Shown: positions 21,030 to 28,948 of the stretch, piece after piece
Layout: every line of letters begins with the position of its first letter
How positions within the stretch are numbered: the first letter of the stretch is position 1
Virus record (IMG/VR): IMGVR_UViG_3300031857_000835
Coordinates: 1 to 32,178 of that record
Source: a virus
DNA length: 32,178 bases
Strand: one strand, 5' to 3'
Position numbers and translations under genes: made by a program
Notes under the pieces: model-generated
The model's input: only the letters and a program-made list of their open reading frames with translations
What the model was told of the DNA's origin: nothing
The model's database searches: none

Positions 21030-23749
21030 AACGTCTTCAGTTCCTTCATGGTCTCAGCAAGCTTCACGTATCGGCACTCGATGTTGCCGGAAAGCTTGAC
21101 CTCAAAGACTTGACCCTTGAAGCCGGACGGCAACCGGTACACACCGTTACTTGTGTATTGACCTGTGTGTACCAGCTCCCCATTAGAGTAGAGCTCTACA
21201 AGCAGATAGACATCATCCACTATCTGCGGAATGTTCTGAAGGATGGAGCCGTTCAGATCTCGGCTGTTCATGGACATGTCGTTGAGAGTTCCTCCGAGCG
21301 ACGCCCCGGTAGCGAACAGTGCTTGGTTCTCCGCGATAATCTGAGCAATCCTTTGCTGGAGATTCTCGGCGTTGGCTATGCTGTCAAAGGATCCATCAAC
21401 CTCAATGGCGCCCAAGTTCGCGGGGGAAGCAAAGACGAACCGCTTGCTCTTCCATTCATACGGGAGCGTATTGATTTCATCGCCCTCCCACCGCTGAATG
21501 ATGTTGTTCGAAACAAGCAGAAGCGTTGCTGAATCATCATCAACAAACACTGCAGAAGCTGTAATACTGCTTAGCGTAAGGGGGGTTGCCTGAACGACAC
21601 GATCCAATATGAACGAGCCTTGCTTGATTACCTCAGCGCCATCATTAAAGAACCCAAAGTACTTGCCGTCGAACATCGCCCCAACGATCGTCGCTGGGTT
21701 GAACTTCTGGAAGTTGTCCCTGAGCATCAGGTTCCCTGTGGCGAGACCCTGCACTCCAAGGCTGATAACGCACATGCCATTCGGGCTTGCGTACATCACA
21801 CCACTACCATCGGAAGCAATCGAACTCTTTGATACGCACGGCTCGAGAATCGGAACGCGCTCAGCGGACATCGACTCAGGCGTGCTGCCTGTAATAATAA
21901 ACGGGTAGTTCTTGGTCATAACAGCCAACGATTGACCGAACACATCGATTCCAACGATGTCGGCGCCCACTGATATCGACCACTCTTCCGGGAAAGTATG
22001 AAAGGCATTGACTGGTGTGAAGTAAACGCGGTTGCCCTTGAAGCCAGCCATAAATTGGTTAGGCAACAGGCACAAGCCACTCAGGTCTGCGGGCGGCTCA
22101 TTCCACCCAAGCGTAGGAAGCACTTCACCCAACTCAGCTGATGTCTTGTTGTCGGTGTATTGAGTACTCGGGGCACTAATCTCATCAACGAGCAGAAAGG
22201 AAGTGGCATTGCTACCAGTCACAGACCGATAGATACGGATTTTGGTGATGTTGTAGTTGACCTGAGGGGGCGCAGAAAAGTTACTGAGGATTACCTCCTG
22301 CCCACTGGAGGTGTTCACCTCGCTCGAGATTGGCGCTGGGGCGGACTCTTCTAGAATAGAGCCGAACTCTGATACAAACGTGTAGGTGTAAACGCGCGTT
22401 TCAGCAGTCCGGAACTTAGCTTGTGCAGTGGCGCTGCTCCCACCCCCACCAGTTATACTGACCGTTGGCTCAGAGGTGTAGCCACTCCCAGCGTCGGTGA
22501 GCCTGATTGAAGTAATGACGCCATTGTCCACAACAGGCTCAGCTGTTGCGCCGGTGCCGCCTCCACCAGTGAGTGAAACTACTGGACCATAACCAGAACC
22601 GCCGTTAGTTATGTTTACCCCAGCAATCACACCAGTGTTGGCGGTAGCAGTCGCCGTGGCGCCAGTAGCTCCAGTGCCAGTAATGGTAACGGTTGGAGTT
22701 GATGTGTAGCCACTGCCCCCGTTGGTTACTACGATAGCAACTAGAACACCATTTGAAATGAATGCGGTTGCCTCTGCGCCAGCGCCGGGACCGGAGAACG
22801 TTACAGTCGGAGCTGTAGAAAAACCTGTGCCGAGGGTTGCTGTCGCCTCAGCCCCAGAGCCTCCACCACCCGTGAAAGAAATTTCCGGAGGCGTTAGATA
22901 GTTTTTGCCCGGGTTTGTGAGAGTGATTCCGGTGACTTTGCCGCCAGAAACAGTTGCGGTTGCCGCCGCGCCAGTGCCGCTACCAGAGAACACAACCGTA
23001 GGCGCTGAGGTATAGTCTTTCCCCGTGGCTGTAATGCTAATCGAGGCCACCTTTCCACCAGTACCACCGTCTGTGACGGATATGGCTGTGACCTTCCCCC
23101 TACGCGGAGTCGCTGTTGCAGCGGAGCCGCCCGCACCAGAAATCGTAATGGTCGGGTTTGAGGTATAGCCAGCGCCCACGTTGGTCATCGTAATGTCCGT
23201 TACAACGCCTTGAGAGACCACCGCCACACCAGCAGCTCCTGAACCACCGCCACCCGCAATAGACACGGTGGGCACAAAGCTGTACCCAGATCCGCCGTTC
23301 GTCACTTCGATCTCGCCTAAGCTAGCCGCTCCTTTTGCTGTACTGATTGCATCAGTCGGCGCTGGTACGCCCATGTACAACCAGTCTTGAGGCGAGACAC
23401 CTTGTATTATCCCGGCAAGCGCGGAGTTTGTCTTTTTTGGCGCGCCGTCTCCGGTGTAATAGATCGACATGGGGTTGTCTTCGTCGGTAAGCGGATTGCT
23501 CACCACGTCCACAGCGTCAAGCCACGAAAGCCACAGAGCGTTCCCGTTACTCCTTTTCCCCTTGAAGATGGTCTTTGTGTCTGGTTGAACTGTGATTGAT
23601 GGGGATAGAAGTCCGAGCTTTTTCCAAGAACGCAAGTCACCTGAATACAACTTGGTATTGAGCGCGAGCTGCGCCTCGTTGTCTGCCAGCAGGTGAGCTG
23701 CTACGCGGGGCACATACCCACCCTGCGTCATGATTTTCAAGCCAGCCAT
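21026..23749 (-). CDS. Tail nozzle-like protein (gp12-type) carrying an inserted beta-repeat array
   Basis: A 907-residue virion protein. The N-terminal 140 residues (KIMTQGGYVPRVAAHLLADN, LNTKLYSGDLRSWKKLG) and the C-terminal 430 residues (FRTAETRVYTYTFVSEFGSI, YRSVTGSNATSFLLVDEI, FPEEWSISVGADIVGIDVFG) resemble podovirus tail tubular protein B/nozzle proteins. Between them, about residues 148-445 are eight Gly/Thr-rich repeats. The gene precedes the small conserved gene and the GNAT gene, as in T7-like virion modules. Identification is by architecture and context rather than by a catalytic motif. Confidence 0.75.
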   Translation of the reverse strand: MAGLKIMTQGGYVPRVAAHLLADNEAQLALNTKLYSGDLRSWKKLGLLSPSITVQPDTKTIFKGKRSNGNALWLSWLDAVDVVSNPLTDEDNPMSIYYTGDGAPKKTNSALAGIIQGVSPQDWLYMGVPAPTDAISTAKGAASLGEIEVTNGGSGYSFVPTVSIAGGGGSGAAGVAVVSQGVVTDITMTNVGAGYTSNPTITISGAGGSAATATPRRGKVTAISVTDGGTGGKVASISITATGKDYTSAPTVVFSGSGTGAAATATVSGGKVTGITLTNPGKNYLTPPEISFTGGGGSGAEATATLGTGFSTAPTVTFSGPGAGAEATAFISNGVLVAIVVTNGGSGYTSTPTVTITGTGATGATATATANTGVIAGVNITNGGSGYGPVVSLTGGGGTGATAEPVVDNGVITSIRLTDAGSGYTSEPTVSITGGGGSSATAQAKFRTAETRVYTYTFVSEFGSILEESAPAPISSEVNTSSGQEVILSNFSAPPQVNYNITKIRIYRSVTGSNATSFLLVDEISAPSTQYTDNKTSAELGEVLPTLGWNEPPADLSGLCLLPNQFMAGFKGNRVYFTPVNAFHTFPEEWSISVGADIVGIDVFGQSLAVMTKNYPFIITGSTPESMSAERVPILEPCVSKSSIASDGSGVMYASPNGMCVISLGVQGLATGNLMLRDNFQKFNPATIVGAMFDGKYFGFFNDGAEVIKQGSFILDRVVQATPLTLSSITASAVFVDDDSATLLLVSNNIIQRWEGDEINTLPYEWKSKRFVFASPANLGAIEVDGSFDSIANAENLQQRIAQIIAENQALFATGASLGGTLNDMSMNSRDLNGSILQNIPQIVDDVYLLVELYSNGELVHTGQYTSNGVYRLPSGFKGQVFEVKLSGNIECRYVKLAETMKELKTL
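22415..23305 (-). repeat. Eight tandem beta-type protein repeats inside the nozzle-like gene
   Basis: Each repeat of about 35-38 residues follows the pattern G-GxGYTSxPTVxIxGGGG-GAxATAxVxxGxVxxIxxTN. Units begin near GGSGYSFVPTV, VGAGYTSNPTI, TGKDYTSAPTV, PGKNYLTPPEI, GTGFSTAPTV, GGSGYTSTPTV, GGSGYGPVVSL and AGSGYTSEPTV. Unit 4 lacks its second half, and unit 2 has an extra spacer with a GGTGGKVASISITA sequence. Similar repeats occur in exposed phage tail proteins. Confidence 0.85.
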
Positions 23750-23759
23750 CTATTTCCTC

Positions 23760-24698
23760 TTAGACAATTTGTTTCCCACGGAAGAACGCTTTCTCTCCGT
23801 GTACTGAACAGAATTCCGGATGTATGAGTTCGCCATCTACTATTGTCAGAACAGTAAAACCGGAGCAGTGATTTGTTGGGTTGTCTTCACCGTAGCTCAT
23901 GTGGGCGCCGTCAGTTTCCCCTAGCGTCCCGCAGTCGATCCCCCATCGGGTGCCGCTATAGTCAGAAAGAATGGTCGCCTGCAGCCGATGTAGGTGCCCT
24001 GTACAGATGGACACACCGCTATGCAGAGTGTTATTCCAAGTGGCGTGGGTACCATTCCTAAAACGGTGCTTGATCATCAAGCTCTGGTTTACGAACAAGC
24101 TGATGCTTATATTCCATCCCGGGAAGTGGTCCTTGAGACAGAACCCATGCACTCCTTCGAACTCTGGTACCGAATTAGCAAGCTTCGCTTCGAACCGCAT
24201 ATCGTGGTTGCCTAAGCACCACCACATCTTTGCGTTACCAGCTACTTGCCGTATCTCATGTAGTCGATCGGACACAGCCTCCAGCTCTTGCTTGACTGTT
24301 GGCACCGCGCCCCAAGAAGATTTCGGCCACCTACTCACACTGGCGCCATCAAACAGGTCCCCGTTCATGACGACGAGGTTTGGTTTCAGCTCTTTAATTA
24401 CCTGCACAAATGCCTTATGCGCTGTACTAATAACCCCGGGCCAATAATGCGCGTCGGATCCGACAACAATCACTCCGTTTTGCATCTCACAATCAACGCG
24501 GGGGGAGTGTTCTCGAATCAGAAACGTTGGCGATCTCACATCATTAGAACGAAGTACAGTTTGATGCTTAGACTCCATACTCTTTCTTCGTCTATGTACT
24601 GTCCGCACATTCAGGCCAAAGTGATCGGCAACTTTCTTCGCCGACTTCAACTTTGTCCATACCTGCATGAACTCATCTTCACTTATGTGTTGTGACAT
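23760..24698 (-). CDS. Calcineurin-like metallophosphoesterase with N-terminal HTH
   Basis: A 312-residue protein. Residues 15-40 (KSAKKVADHFGLNVRTVHRR) look like a helix-turn-helix. The metallophosphoesterase motifs follow in order: GSDAH (Asp82, His84), GDLFDG (Asp114, Asp117), GNHD (163-166), a His in MIKHRF near 211, and GHLHR (His235, His237). It should hydrolyse phosphomonoesters or phosphodiesters with two metal ions; the substrate cannot be told. The enzyme sits between the lysis cassette and the nozzle gene, far from the replication genes. It overlaps the small gene upstream by 20 bases. Confidence 0.88.
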   Translation of the reverse strand: MSQHISEDEFMQVWTKLKSAKKVADHFGLNVRTVHRRRKSMESKHQTVLRSNDVRSPTFLIREHSPRVDCEMQNGVIVVGSDAHYWPGVISTAHKAFVQVIKELKPNLVVMNGDLFDGASVSRWPKSSWGAVPTVKQELEAVSDRLHEIRQVAGNAKMWWCLGNHDMRFEAKLANSVPEFEGVHGFCLKDHFPGWNISISLFVNQSLMIKHRFRNGTHATWNNTLHSGVSICTGHLHRLQATILSDYSGTRWGIDCGTLGETDGAHMSYGEDNPTNHCSGFTVLTIVDGELIHPEFCSVHGEKAFFRGKQIV

Positions 24699-25038
24699 AA
24701 CGTTTTTGTGGTTGTTGCAAAACAGTGATTGAGACGATCATCCCTTTGGGGATTACCAGAGTCTGCGCATGATTCTCTGGCGATACCGTCTGGCATACCT
24801 TCACGTGAGTCTTGGTCTTTTTCATCAGCCACCCAACAGTGAAGCAATTCAATACAGGCTCTTCCTCACTCAAGTCGTTGCCATCCTGCCAACCAAACTC
24901 GTGCTCAGCATCAAGCCATTCCACTAGCACGATCGCTGAAGTGTCTATCGAGGCACTGCTTGTATCCACATCGCGATCTTTACTACCACTCCGCCGATTG
25001 TTGCTGATAGTCCGCTTATCCACAGGAGAGCCCTCCAT
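24679..25038 (-). CDS. Hypothetical small protein with uncertain start
   Basis: The frame allows 119 residues from an ATG at 25038 (AAAGG three bases upstream), which would overlap the membrane-protein gene by 94 bases. The convincing part begins near residue 36 (VLVEWLDAEHEFGWQDGNDL, then a strand-rich end TLVIPKGMIVSITVLQQPQK) and could start at a GTG at 24969 or 24930. WLDAE and VGWL-type patterns occur in small phage proteins of unknown function. Confidence 0.6.
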   Translation of the reverse strand: MEGSPVDKRTISNNRRSGSKDRDVDTSSASIDTSAIVLVEWLDAEHEFGWQDGNDLSEEEPVLNCFTVGWLMKKTKTHVKVCQTVSPENHAQTLVIPKGMIVSITVLQQPQKRYVTTHK

Positions 25039-25187
25039 CCGCCTTTAGCTTCTGATAGTGTTTGCTGAATGCTGGACAACTGCTCCATCACCAGCTTCAT
25101 GTCTTCGTGTAGGTGATTGACCTGCTCTTTGAGCGCCTCGATCTGGGCGTCATGCTTACCAAGGTCGCGGTGAATTTCCTCGCTCAT
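24945..25187 (-). CDS. Small coiled-coil membrane protein, holin-like or lysis-associated
   Basis: An 80-residue protein beginning at the ATG in a TGATG junction with the endolysin stop. The first 50 residues are a coiled coil (IEALKEQVNHLHEDMKLVME, QLSSIQQTLSEAK), followed by a single hydrophobic segment (ALLWISGLSATIGGVVVKIA) and a short basic tail. This layout is common for small proteins beside phage endolysins. A second-holin or antiholin role is possible given the holin-like gene at 26072, but is inferred. Confidence 0.7.
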   Translation of the reverse strand: MSEEIHRDLGKHDAQIEALKEQVNHLHEDMKLVMEQLSSIQQTLSEAKGGWRALLWISGLSATIGGVVVKIAMWIQAVPR

Positions 25188-25606
25188 CACGCAACCTTTC
25201 CGCCAGCCTGAAGCTGTGCCAATGTCAGCCCACCTGTGTACTGGAAGTGCGCCATCTCCTTGAACTTCTTCCATTCACCCGCCCACTCCAGCCCAGCTTG
25301 TTTGCCCAACTCACCTAGCTTTTTCCACACCGGGTCTTTGGTGTTCCAGTTGGCCTTACCGTTGACGAGTGGGACTACATCAATAGCGCACCGATGGTTG
25401 TGCCATGACTGCCCAGCTTTGGCGTTTGTGACAATTTTCCCCGGGGCTGTACGGCCTTGAGCGTAGAGCGCGTTCTGGCTCTCAGCGTCCCGGAAGGTTG
25501 AAGTGATCAATAGATCGATGTTGTTCTCTTTGCACAACTGCTGGAACTTTTCAACCTTCTCACGCACAACCGGAAGGAGTTCTTTAATGTCTCTGGAGTT
25601 GATCAT
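25187..25606 (-). CDS. Endolysin: M15-family peptidoglycan endopeptidase
   Basis: A 139-residue enzyme of the VanY/L-alanyl-D-glutamate peptidase type, cutting the peptide part of peptidoglycan at lysis. The zinc motif SWHNHRCAID (Ser67, His69, Asp76), the catalytic acid region GLEWAGEW (near Glu107) and the last zinc ligand in MAHFQY (His120) are all present. There is no signal peptide, so it needs the holin for export. The start overlaps the spanin stop by ATGA and the end overlaps the following membrane protein. Confidence 0.92.
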   Translation of the reverse strand: MINSRDIKELLPVVREKVEKFQQLCKENNIDLLITSTFRDAESQNALYAQGRTAPGKIVTNAKAGQSWHNHRCAIDVVPLVNGKANWNTKDPVWKKLGELGKQAGLEWAGEWKKFKEMAHFQYTGGLTLAQLQAGGKVA

Positions 25607-26094
25607 TTAGATTGCTGTTCGAGGAGTTGTTGACAAGAATTCAGTTGCTCGGTGACGCGATCGGCTTCTGCGGCGAGCCTGATAAGAAACTCTCCATCCG
25701 CTCGAGGAAGTTCGACTCGCGTTTCACCATCACGTCCGCTGGAGGAGGTGGAGGTTTCGGACACACCGTTTCCACCACTCGGACACTTGGCGTTGATGTA
25801 CAACCCGCCATTGCGAGAACGCTCAATAGCAGCAGCTTCTTCATTCTGTTTCTCCTTGAGAGCTTTTTGATACTTGGCTGACGTCGCTGCAATCTGTTTT
25901 GCTGCATCTCGCTCCGCCTCGAGCGCCTGATTCATTGCAACCTGAACAGACTCCACAGCCTTTGCATTTAGCTCTGCCTTCTCCGCATCCCATGCAGCCT
26001 GAAGACGGGCGCCGTTCCAGCTCCACCCCGCGCCAAATGCCGCAGCCACAACCAGCCCTATCAATATCCATTTAATCGTCTGAAGATTCAGCAT
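25603..26094 (-). CDS. Inner-membrane spanin (Rz-like)
   Basis: A 163-residue type II membrane protein: an N-terminal transmembrane helix (WILIGLVVAAAFGAGWSW), then a long Ala/Glu/Lys-rich coiled coil (AAWDAEKAELNAKAVESVQV, AERDAAKQIAATSAKYQKAL) reaching into the periplasm, and a second helix at the C-terminus. With its embedded partner at 25641 it should fuse inner and outer membranes in the last step of lysis. I take the ATG at 26094; the longer frame to 26190 lies inside the holin-like gene. Confidence 0.88.
   Translation of the reverse strand: MLNLQTIKWILIGLVVAAAFGAGWSWNGARLQAAWDAEKAELNAKAVESVQVAMNQALEAERDAAKQIAATSAKYQKALKEKQNEEAAAIERSRNGGLYINAKCPSGGNGVSETSTSSSGRDGETRVELPRADGEFLIRLAAEADRVTEQLNSCQQLLEQQSK
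25641..25844 (-). CDS. Outer-membrane spanin lipoprotein (Rz1-like), nested in Rz
   Basis: A 67-residue lipoprotein encoded in another frame entirely inside the Rz-like gene. It begins MKKLLLLSVLAMAGC, with the lipobox Cys at residue 15 to be acylated and anchored in the outer membrane. A proline-rich stretch (PKPPPPPAD) follows, typical of Rz1. The ATG at 25844 is preceded by AAGGAG, so it has its own translation signal. The nested arrangement is the one known from lambda. Confidence 0.9.
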   Translation of the reverse strand: MKKLLLLSVLAMAGCTSTPSVRVVETVCPKPPPPPADVMVKRESNFLERMESFLSGSPQKPIASPSN

Positions 26095-26377
26095 CAGTCT
26101 TTCCCTGCTTGATTGCCTCGATTTTTTCTTGCCCACGAGTCCAAGCAGAGATTCCGAGGATTGCCATGAATGCAATGTGTATAAAGCCACCGCCCTGCAA
26201 CGTCATGGGAGCCCATTGGCGGAACGCATCGTTAGCTGACTCAATCTCACCGAATTGCACCAGAGTCCACAACACAGGGAATAGGATGAAGTCGCAGATG
26301 TTAATGACCATGTATGTGATCGCCATCATCGGGCGCCATTTCTGTTGCATCCAGTCTTGCTTAGTGCGCAGCCTCAT
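26072..26377 (-). CDS. Holin-like membrane protein
   Basis: A 101-residue protein with two clear hydrophobic segments (MAITYMVINICDFILFPVLW and FIHIAFMAILGISAW), a charged N-terminus (MRLRTKQDWMQQKWRPM) and a charged C-terminal tail (QEKIEAIKQGKTDAESSDD). Composition and position just before the spanins and endolysin fit a holin of the HP1-like group. The start is the ATG overlapping the upstream stop (ATGA), with GGGGGG upstream; a longer frame to 26404 lacks support. Confidence 0.8.
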   Translation of the reverse strand: MRLRTKQDWMQQKWRPMMAITYMVINICDFILFPVLWTLVQFGEIESANDAFRQWAPMTLQGGGFIHIAFMAILGISAWTRGQEKIEAIKQGKTDAESSDD

Positions 26378-26931
26378 AACCTGCCCCCCTGTTGAAACAT
26401 CCAAATGATCCCGCAGATAATAGCTATGCTAATACTCGCGCCCACGAAAACAGCCGCCGAATTGATGATGGCGTCCATCCTTTCTTGCTTCTCTTTTTGT
26501 ATCGTTCTCAGACGTCGCTTCTCTTCGAGGATTGCTTCGTTGATTTTACGTTGCTCTTCTTCCTGTTCAGCTCGCTCCTCAGCGATGATGCGGTCCCTCT
26601 CTTGGCACATCTCTGCGTAAAGACCTGCCTCACTAAACTGATAGATGAGCATCTCTCGAAGCTCTGTCTCCATGCGCTGCATTTCACGTCGCATGAAAAC
26701 AATGTCTAGCGCACGTTGCGTGGCCGACCGCTTTCTCTCGATGGGAGCAACTGCCTTTTCGAACTCTTGCTTCTTTGCCTCTGCTTCGATCTTCCCTTGA
26801 GCTTGGAAGAAGACGCTAATCTCTTGATAGACGTCGCGGATCTCTTTGCCTAGGGCTACAGCTTTCTTTACGCCTTCAACCGCAGCCTGTGCCCCAGCGA
26901 ATACAGCGGCGATTGTTGATATTGGCTCCAT
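26374..26931 (-). CDS. Coiled-coil protein with a C-terminal membrane anchor
   Basis: A 185-residue protein. It starts with a short hydrophobic helix (ISTIAAVFAGAQAAVEGVKK), then a long charged coiled coil (RREMQRMETELREMLIYQF, AEERAEQEEEQRKINEAILE), and ends with a transmembrane segment (AAVFVGASISIAIICGIIWM). It is translationally coupled to the holin-like gene. Such proteins are common near podovirus lysis genes. Function is unknown; it may regulate holin triggering or act in the virion. Confidence 0.7.
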   Translation of the reverse strand: MEPISTIAAVFAGAQAAVEGVKKAVALGKEIRDVYQEISVFFQAQGKIEAEAKKQEFEKAVAPIERKRSATQRALDIVFMRREMQRMETELREMLIYQFSEAGLYAEMCQERDRIIAEERAEQEEEQRKINEAILEEKRRLRTIQKEKQERMDAIINSAAVFVGASISIAIICGIIWMFQQGGRL

Positions 26932-26950
26932 TCATACAACCCCCGTTTCT

Positions 26951-27643
26951 CTAGTTAAACACTCTCCATGTTCGCGGGTCGAACACACCGGTCGCATAGT
27001 TCGGGGCCTCCTCGTTGAACACTAACAAAACATCCCCTGCCAGCGAGATTCTTGTCTCATCACCCATGTCGCCCAATTTCACTGTGCCGTGCATCAAGTG
27101 ACTTGGGAACACAAGCAGCTGCCCCTCTTCTACCGTTAGCACAGACTGGTTCGCGTTTAGCGCATTCCTATCCAGCACCAATGAGCGCTGCCTCGGTGTT
27201 GATGCTCCAAACGCTCCATAGAATGGCTCATTTGGCGACGCTGGAATCTGGAACGCTATGGCGTCTGCCTCTTTGGGCATGTTCATGTAGTACACAAACG
27301 ACAAGTGACTTGTGGCGTGTGCATGCACTGGAGTAACGGTGTTGTTGTTTGTTGCGCTGACCCAAGTCTTGACGATGTTGATATCAACTCTTGAGCGGTC
27401 GAACGCAAGCTGATCAAGGTACGCCGCGACACCAGCAGAAATAAAACGGAAGAGTCCTTCTAACTCTGAGTCAGTGTGCACATAAACCTTACCGCTACTT
27501 TCCCCGGCAATTAGCCCGCCACCCTCATGATGAATGCAATGCTCAGGGAGGCGATCCATAAAAATTCGCTTGTACTCTTTGTGGTTGTCGCTTTCAAAAC
27601 TGCCTACTGCAGTCGGAAACATGTAGTTTAATGAGCACTTCAT
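26951..27643 (-). CDS. 2OG-Fe(II) oxygenase-like protein
   Basis: A 230-residue protein resembling the phage group of putative 2-oxoglutarate/iron oxygenases. Metal-site candidates are in TPVHAHATSHLSFVYYMN (His107, His109), with the distal His in FPSHLMHGT (His182 or His185) and the 2OG-binding Arg in TRISLAGD (Arg198). The first metal motif is H-A-H rather than the usual HxD, so activity is uncertain. It lies directly after the desaturase gene (ATGA overlap) and could modify a protein, lipid or small molecule. Confidence 0.72.
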   Translation of the reverse strand: MKCSLNYMFPTAVGSFESDNHKEYKRIFMDRLPEHCIHHEGGGLIAGESSGKVYVHTDSELEGLFRFISAGVAAYLDQLAFDRSRVDINIVKTWVSATNNNTVTPVHAHATSHLSFVYYMNMPKEADAIAFQIPASPNEPFYGAFGASTPRQRSLVLDRNALNANQSVLTVEEGQLLVFPSHLMHGTVKLGDMGDETRISLAGDVLLVFNEEAPNYATGVFDPRTWRVFN

Positions 27644-28407
27644 AACGCCTTTTCTTTGGCAAACAGAACCCGAATAATTACACCGATCAAATCGACCTCA
27701 CTCCGACTCTCTGAGGTTGTGAACCGCGTAGGCTTTGCGTGATGGTTGTTGTGGAACGCGACCCCATTCCACCCCAGCATCAAGTTCACCCAATGGTTGT
27801 TGGTTGAGGTGTCTCGCGTGTCATGCGTTCTGTAGCCTTTGCCGTGGCAAAAAACAGTCACCAGCCCGTTTGCAAAAAAGGCGTACACATGCGTAACGAG
27901 CAGCCCGTACACTAGCGCTTTCAGGCTAACCAGACCTATCACGAACAGAGTGCTCAGGTAGATTTTAAGGTAGTGCCGCGCCATGAAGTTCAACCAAGGA
28001 TCCTGCATTAGGCGCTTTGCCGTCCCTTGGTCAATCGACTTTCCAAAGTTCTTCGATACCCAGAACCACGATTGCCAAGGGGTGGAAGAAGGATGCGGGT
28101 CGCGGTCCGTGTCAGAGTACTTGTGGTGTGTAGTGTGCGTTGCCGCAATCCCGATCGGGTTTCCGTACAAGTTGTATATCGATAGAACAGCGCACAGTCT
28201 TTGCGCCCACAATGGCATCTTGAACGACCTGTGGCACAGATAACGGTGGCAGTACATCTCCTGCCCGACCCAAAGAAAAAGAACGCTGCACGCGGCACTT
28301 AACAACAGCCACTTTGGATCCCAAAGCAGAACCACCCCGAAGACTGCGGCGATATGCACCATCAACATAGTGAGGCGCAGCTTCGTAAACTCCGACAATC
28401 GCATCAT
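27640..28407 (-). CDS. Membrane fatty-acid/acyl-CoA desaturase
   Basis: A 255-residue integral membrane di-iron enzyme with all three histidine boxes of the delta-9 desaturase family: HRYLCH (54-59), HTTHH (91-95) and HNNHH (219-223). Two pairs of hydrophobic segments (LMVHIAAVFGVVLLW, WLLLSAACSVLFLW, LSTLFVIGLVSLKALVYGLL) match the four-span topology. It would introduce a double bond in acyl chains with O2 and an electron donor that the phage does not supply here. This is an auxiliary metabolic gene, likely taken from a host, and could alter membrane fluidity during infection. It overlaps both neighbours by 4 bases. Confidence 0.93.
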   Translation of the reverse strand: MMRLSEFTKLRLTMLMVHIAAVFGVVLLWDPKWLLLSAACSVLFLWVGQEMYCHRYLCHRSFKMPLWAQRLCAVLSIYNLYGNPIGIAATHTTHHKYSDTDRDPHPSSTPWQSWFWVSKNFGKSIDQGTAKRLMQDPWLNFMARHYLKIYLSTLFVIGLVSLKALVYGLLVTHVYAFFANGLVTVFCHGKGYRTHDTRDTSTNNHWVNLMLGWNGVAFHNNHHAKPTRFTTSESRSEVDLIGVIIRVLFAKEKAL

Positions 28408-28940
28408 GAAAGCGCTTCCATCACGCGCTCGTAAGGAGTTGTGAGAAATGAAAGAGACAGAACTCGACGCGTTTTCCCGGGTATTAGCTCTACCCCATGA
28501 GGCTTACTCACATCAAGAACCCATGCTTCTCCATCCTTGGCAACAAAGCTACCTATCTCTTTGATTGAACCGCCCGCACCATACTCGTAGAAGCAGGTGC
28601 GTTCTCCGTTCGTGTTGCTGTAGAAGTTGACAGTGGTGACTCGCCCAATATCAGTATGCGGAGCAAGCATTACCTTTTCGTCATGGGTGGCCTGAATGTT
28701 CAGCACCCAAAGCCGAGGGACCTCGATCTCTAGTAGTTTATCCGGGAGCTGCGCAATGACTCGTTTCTCATCTTCCTCTTTGGTGTCGTACACGCGGTTT
28801 GGAACAGATGTGAACGACTTCTGTCTCAGAAGCGCAACGCCGTACTTCTGCTGTTTCATGTACTCACCGTTGCAAAACAGTTGCTCAACAGCCAAGAAAA
28901 CATCCTTAGTGTCGATATTAAGAGGGAACGGCGCGAACAT
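28404..28940 (-). CDS. Second 2OG-Fe(II) oxygenase/hydroxylase-like protein
   Basis: A 178-residue protein with a double-stranded beta-helix pattern: APHTDIGRVTTVNFY (HxD, His95 and Asp97), a distal His in SKPHGVELIPG (His148) and an Arg in KTRRVLSLSF (Arg158). This is the full HxD...H...R set of iron/2-oxoglutarate dioxygenases, resembling the aspartyl-hydroxylase-like group. The substrate is unknown. It is coupled to the desaturase gene by an ATGA overlap. Confidence 0.75.
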   Translation of the reverse strand: MFAPFPLNIDTKDVFLAVEQLFCNGEYMKQQKYGVALLRQKSFTSVPNRVYDTKEEDEKRVIAQLPDKLLEIEVPRLWVLNIQATHDEKVMLAPHTDIGRVTTVNFYSNTNGERTCFYEYGAGGSIKEIGSFVAKDGEAWVLDVSKPHGVELIPGKTRRVLSLSFLTTPYERVMEALS

Positions 28941-28948
28941 GGCACTCC

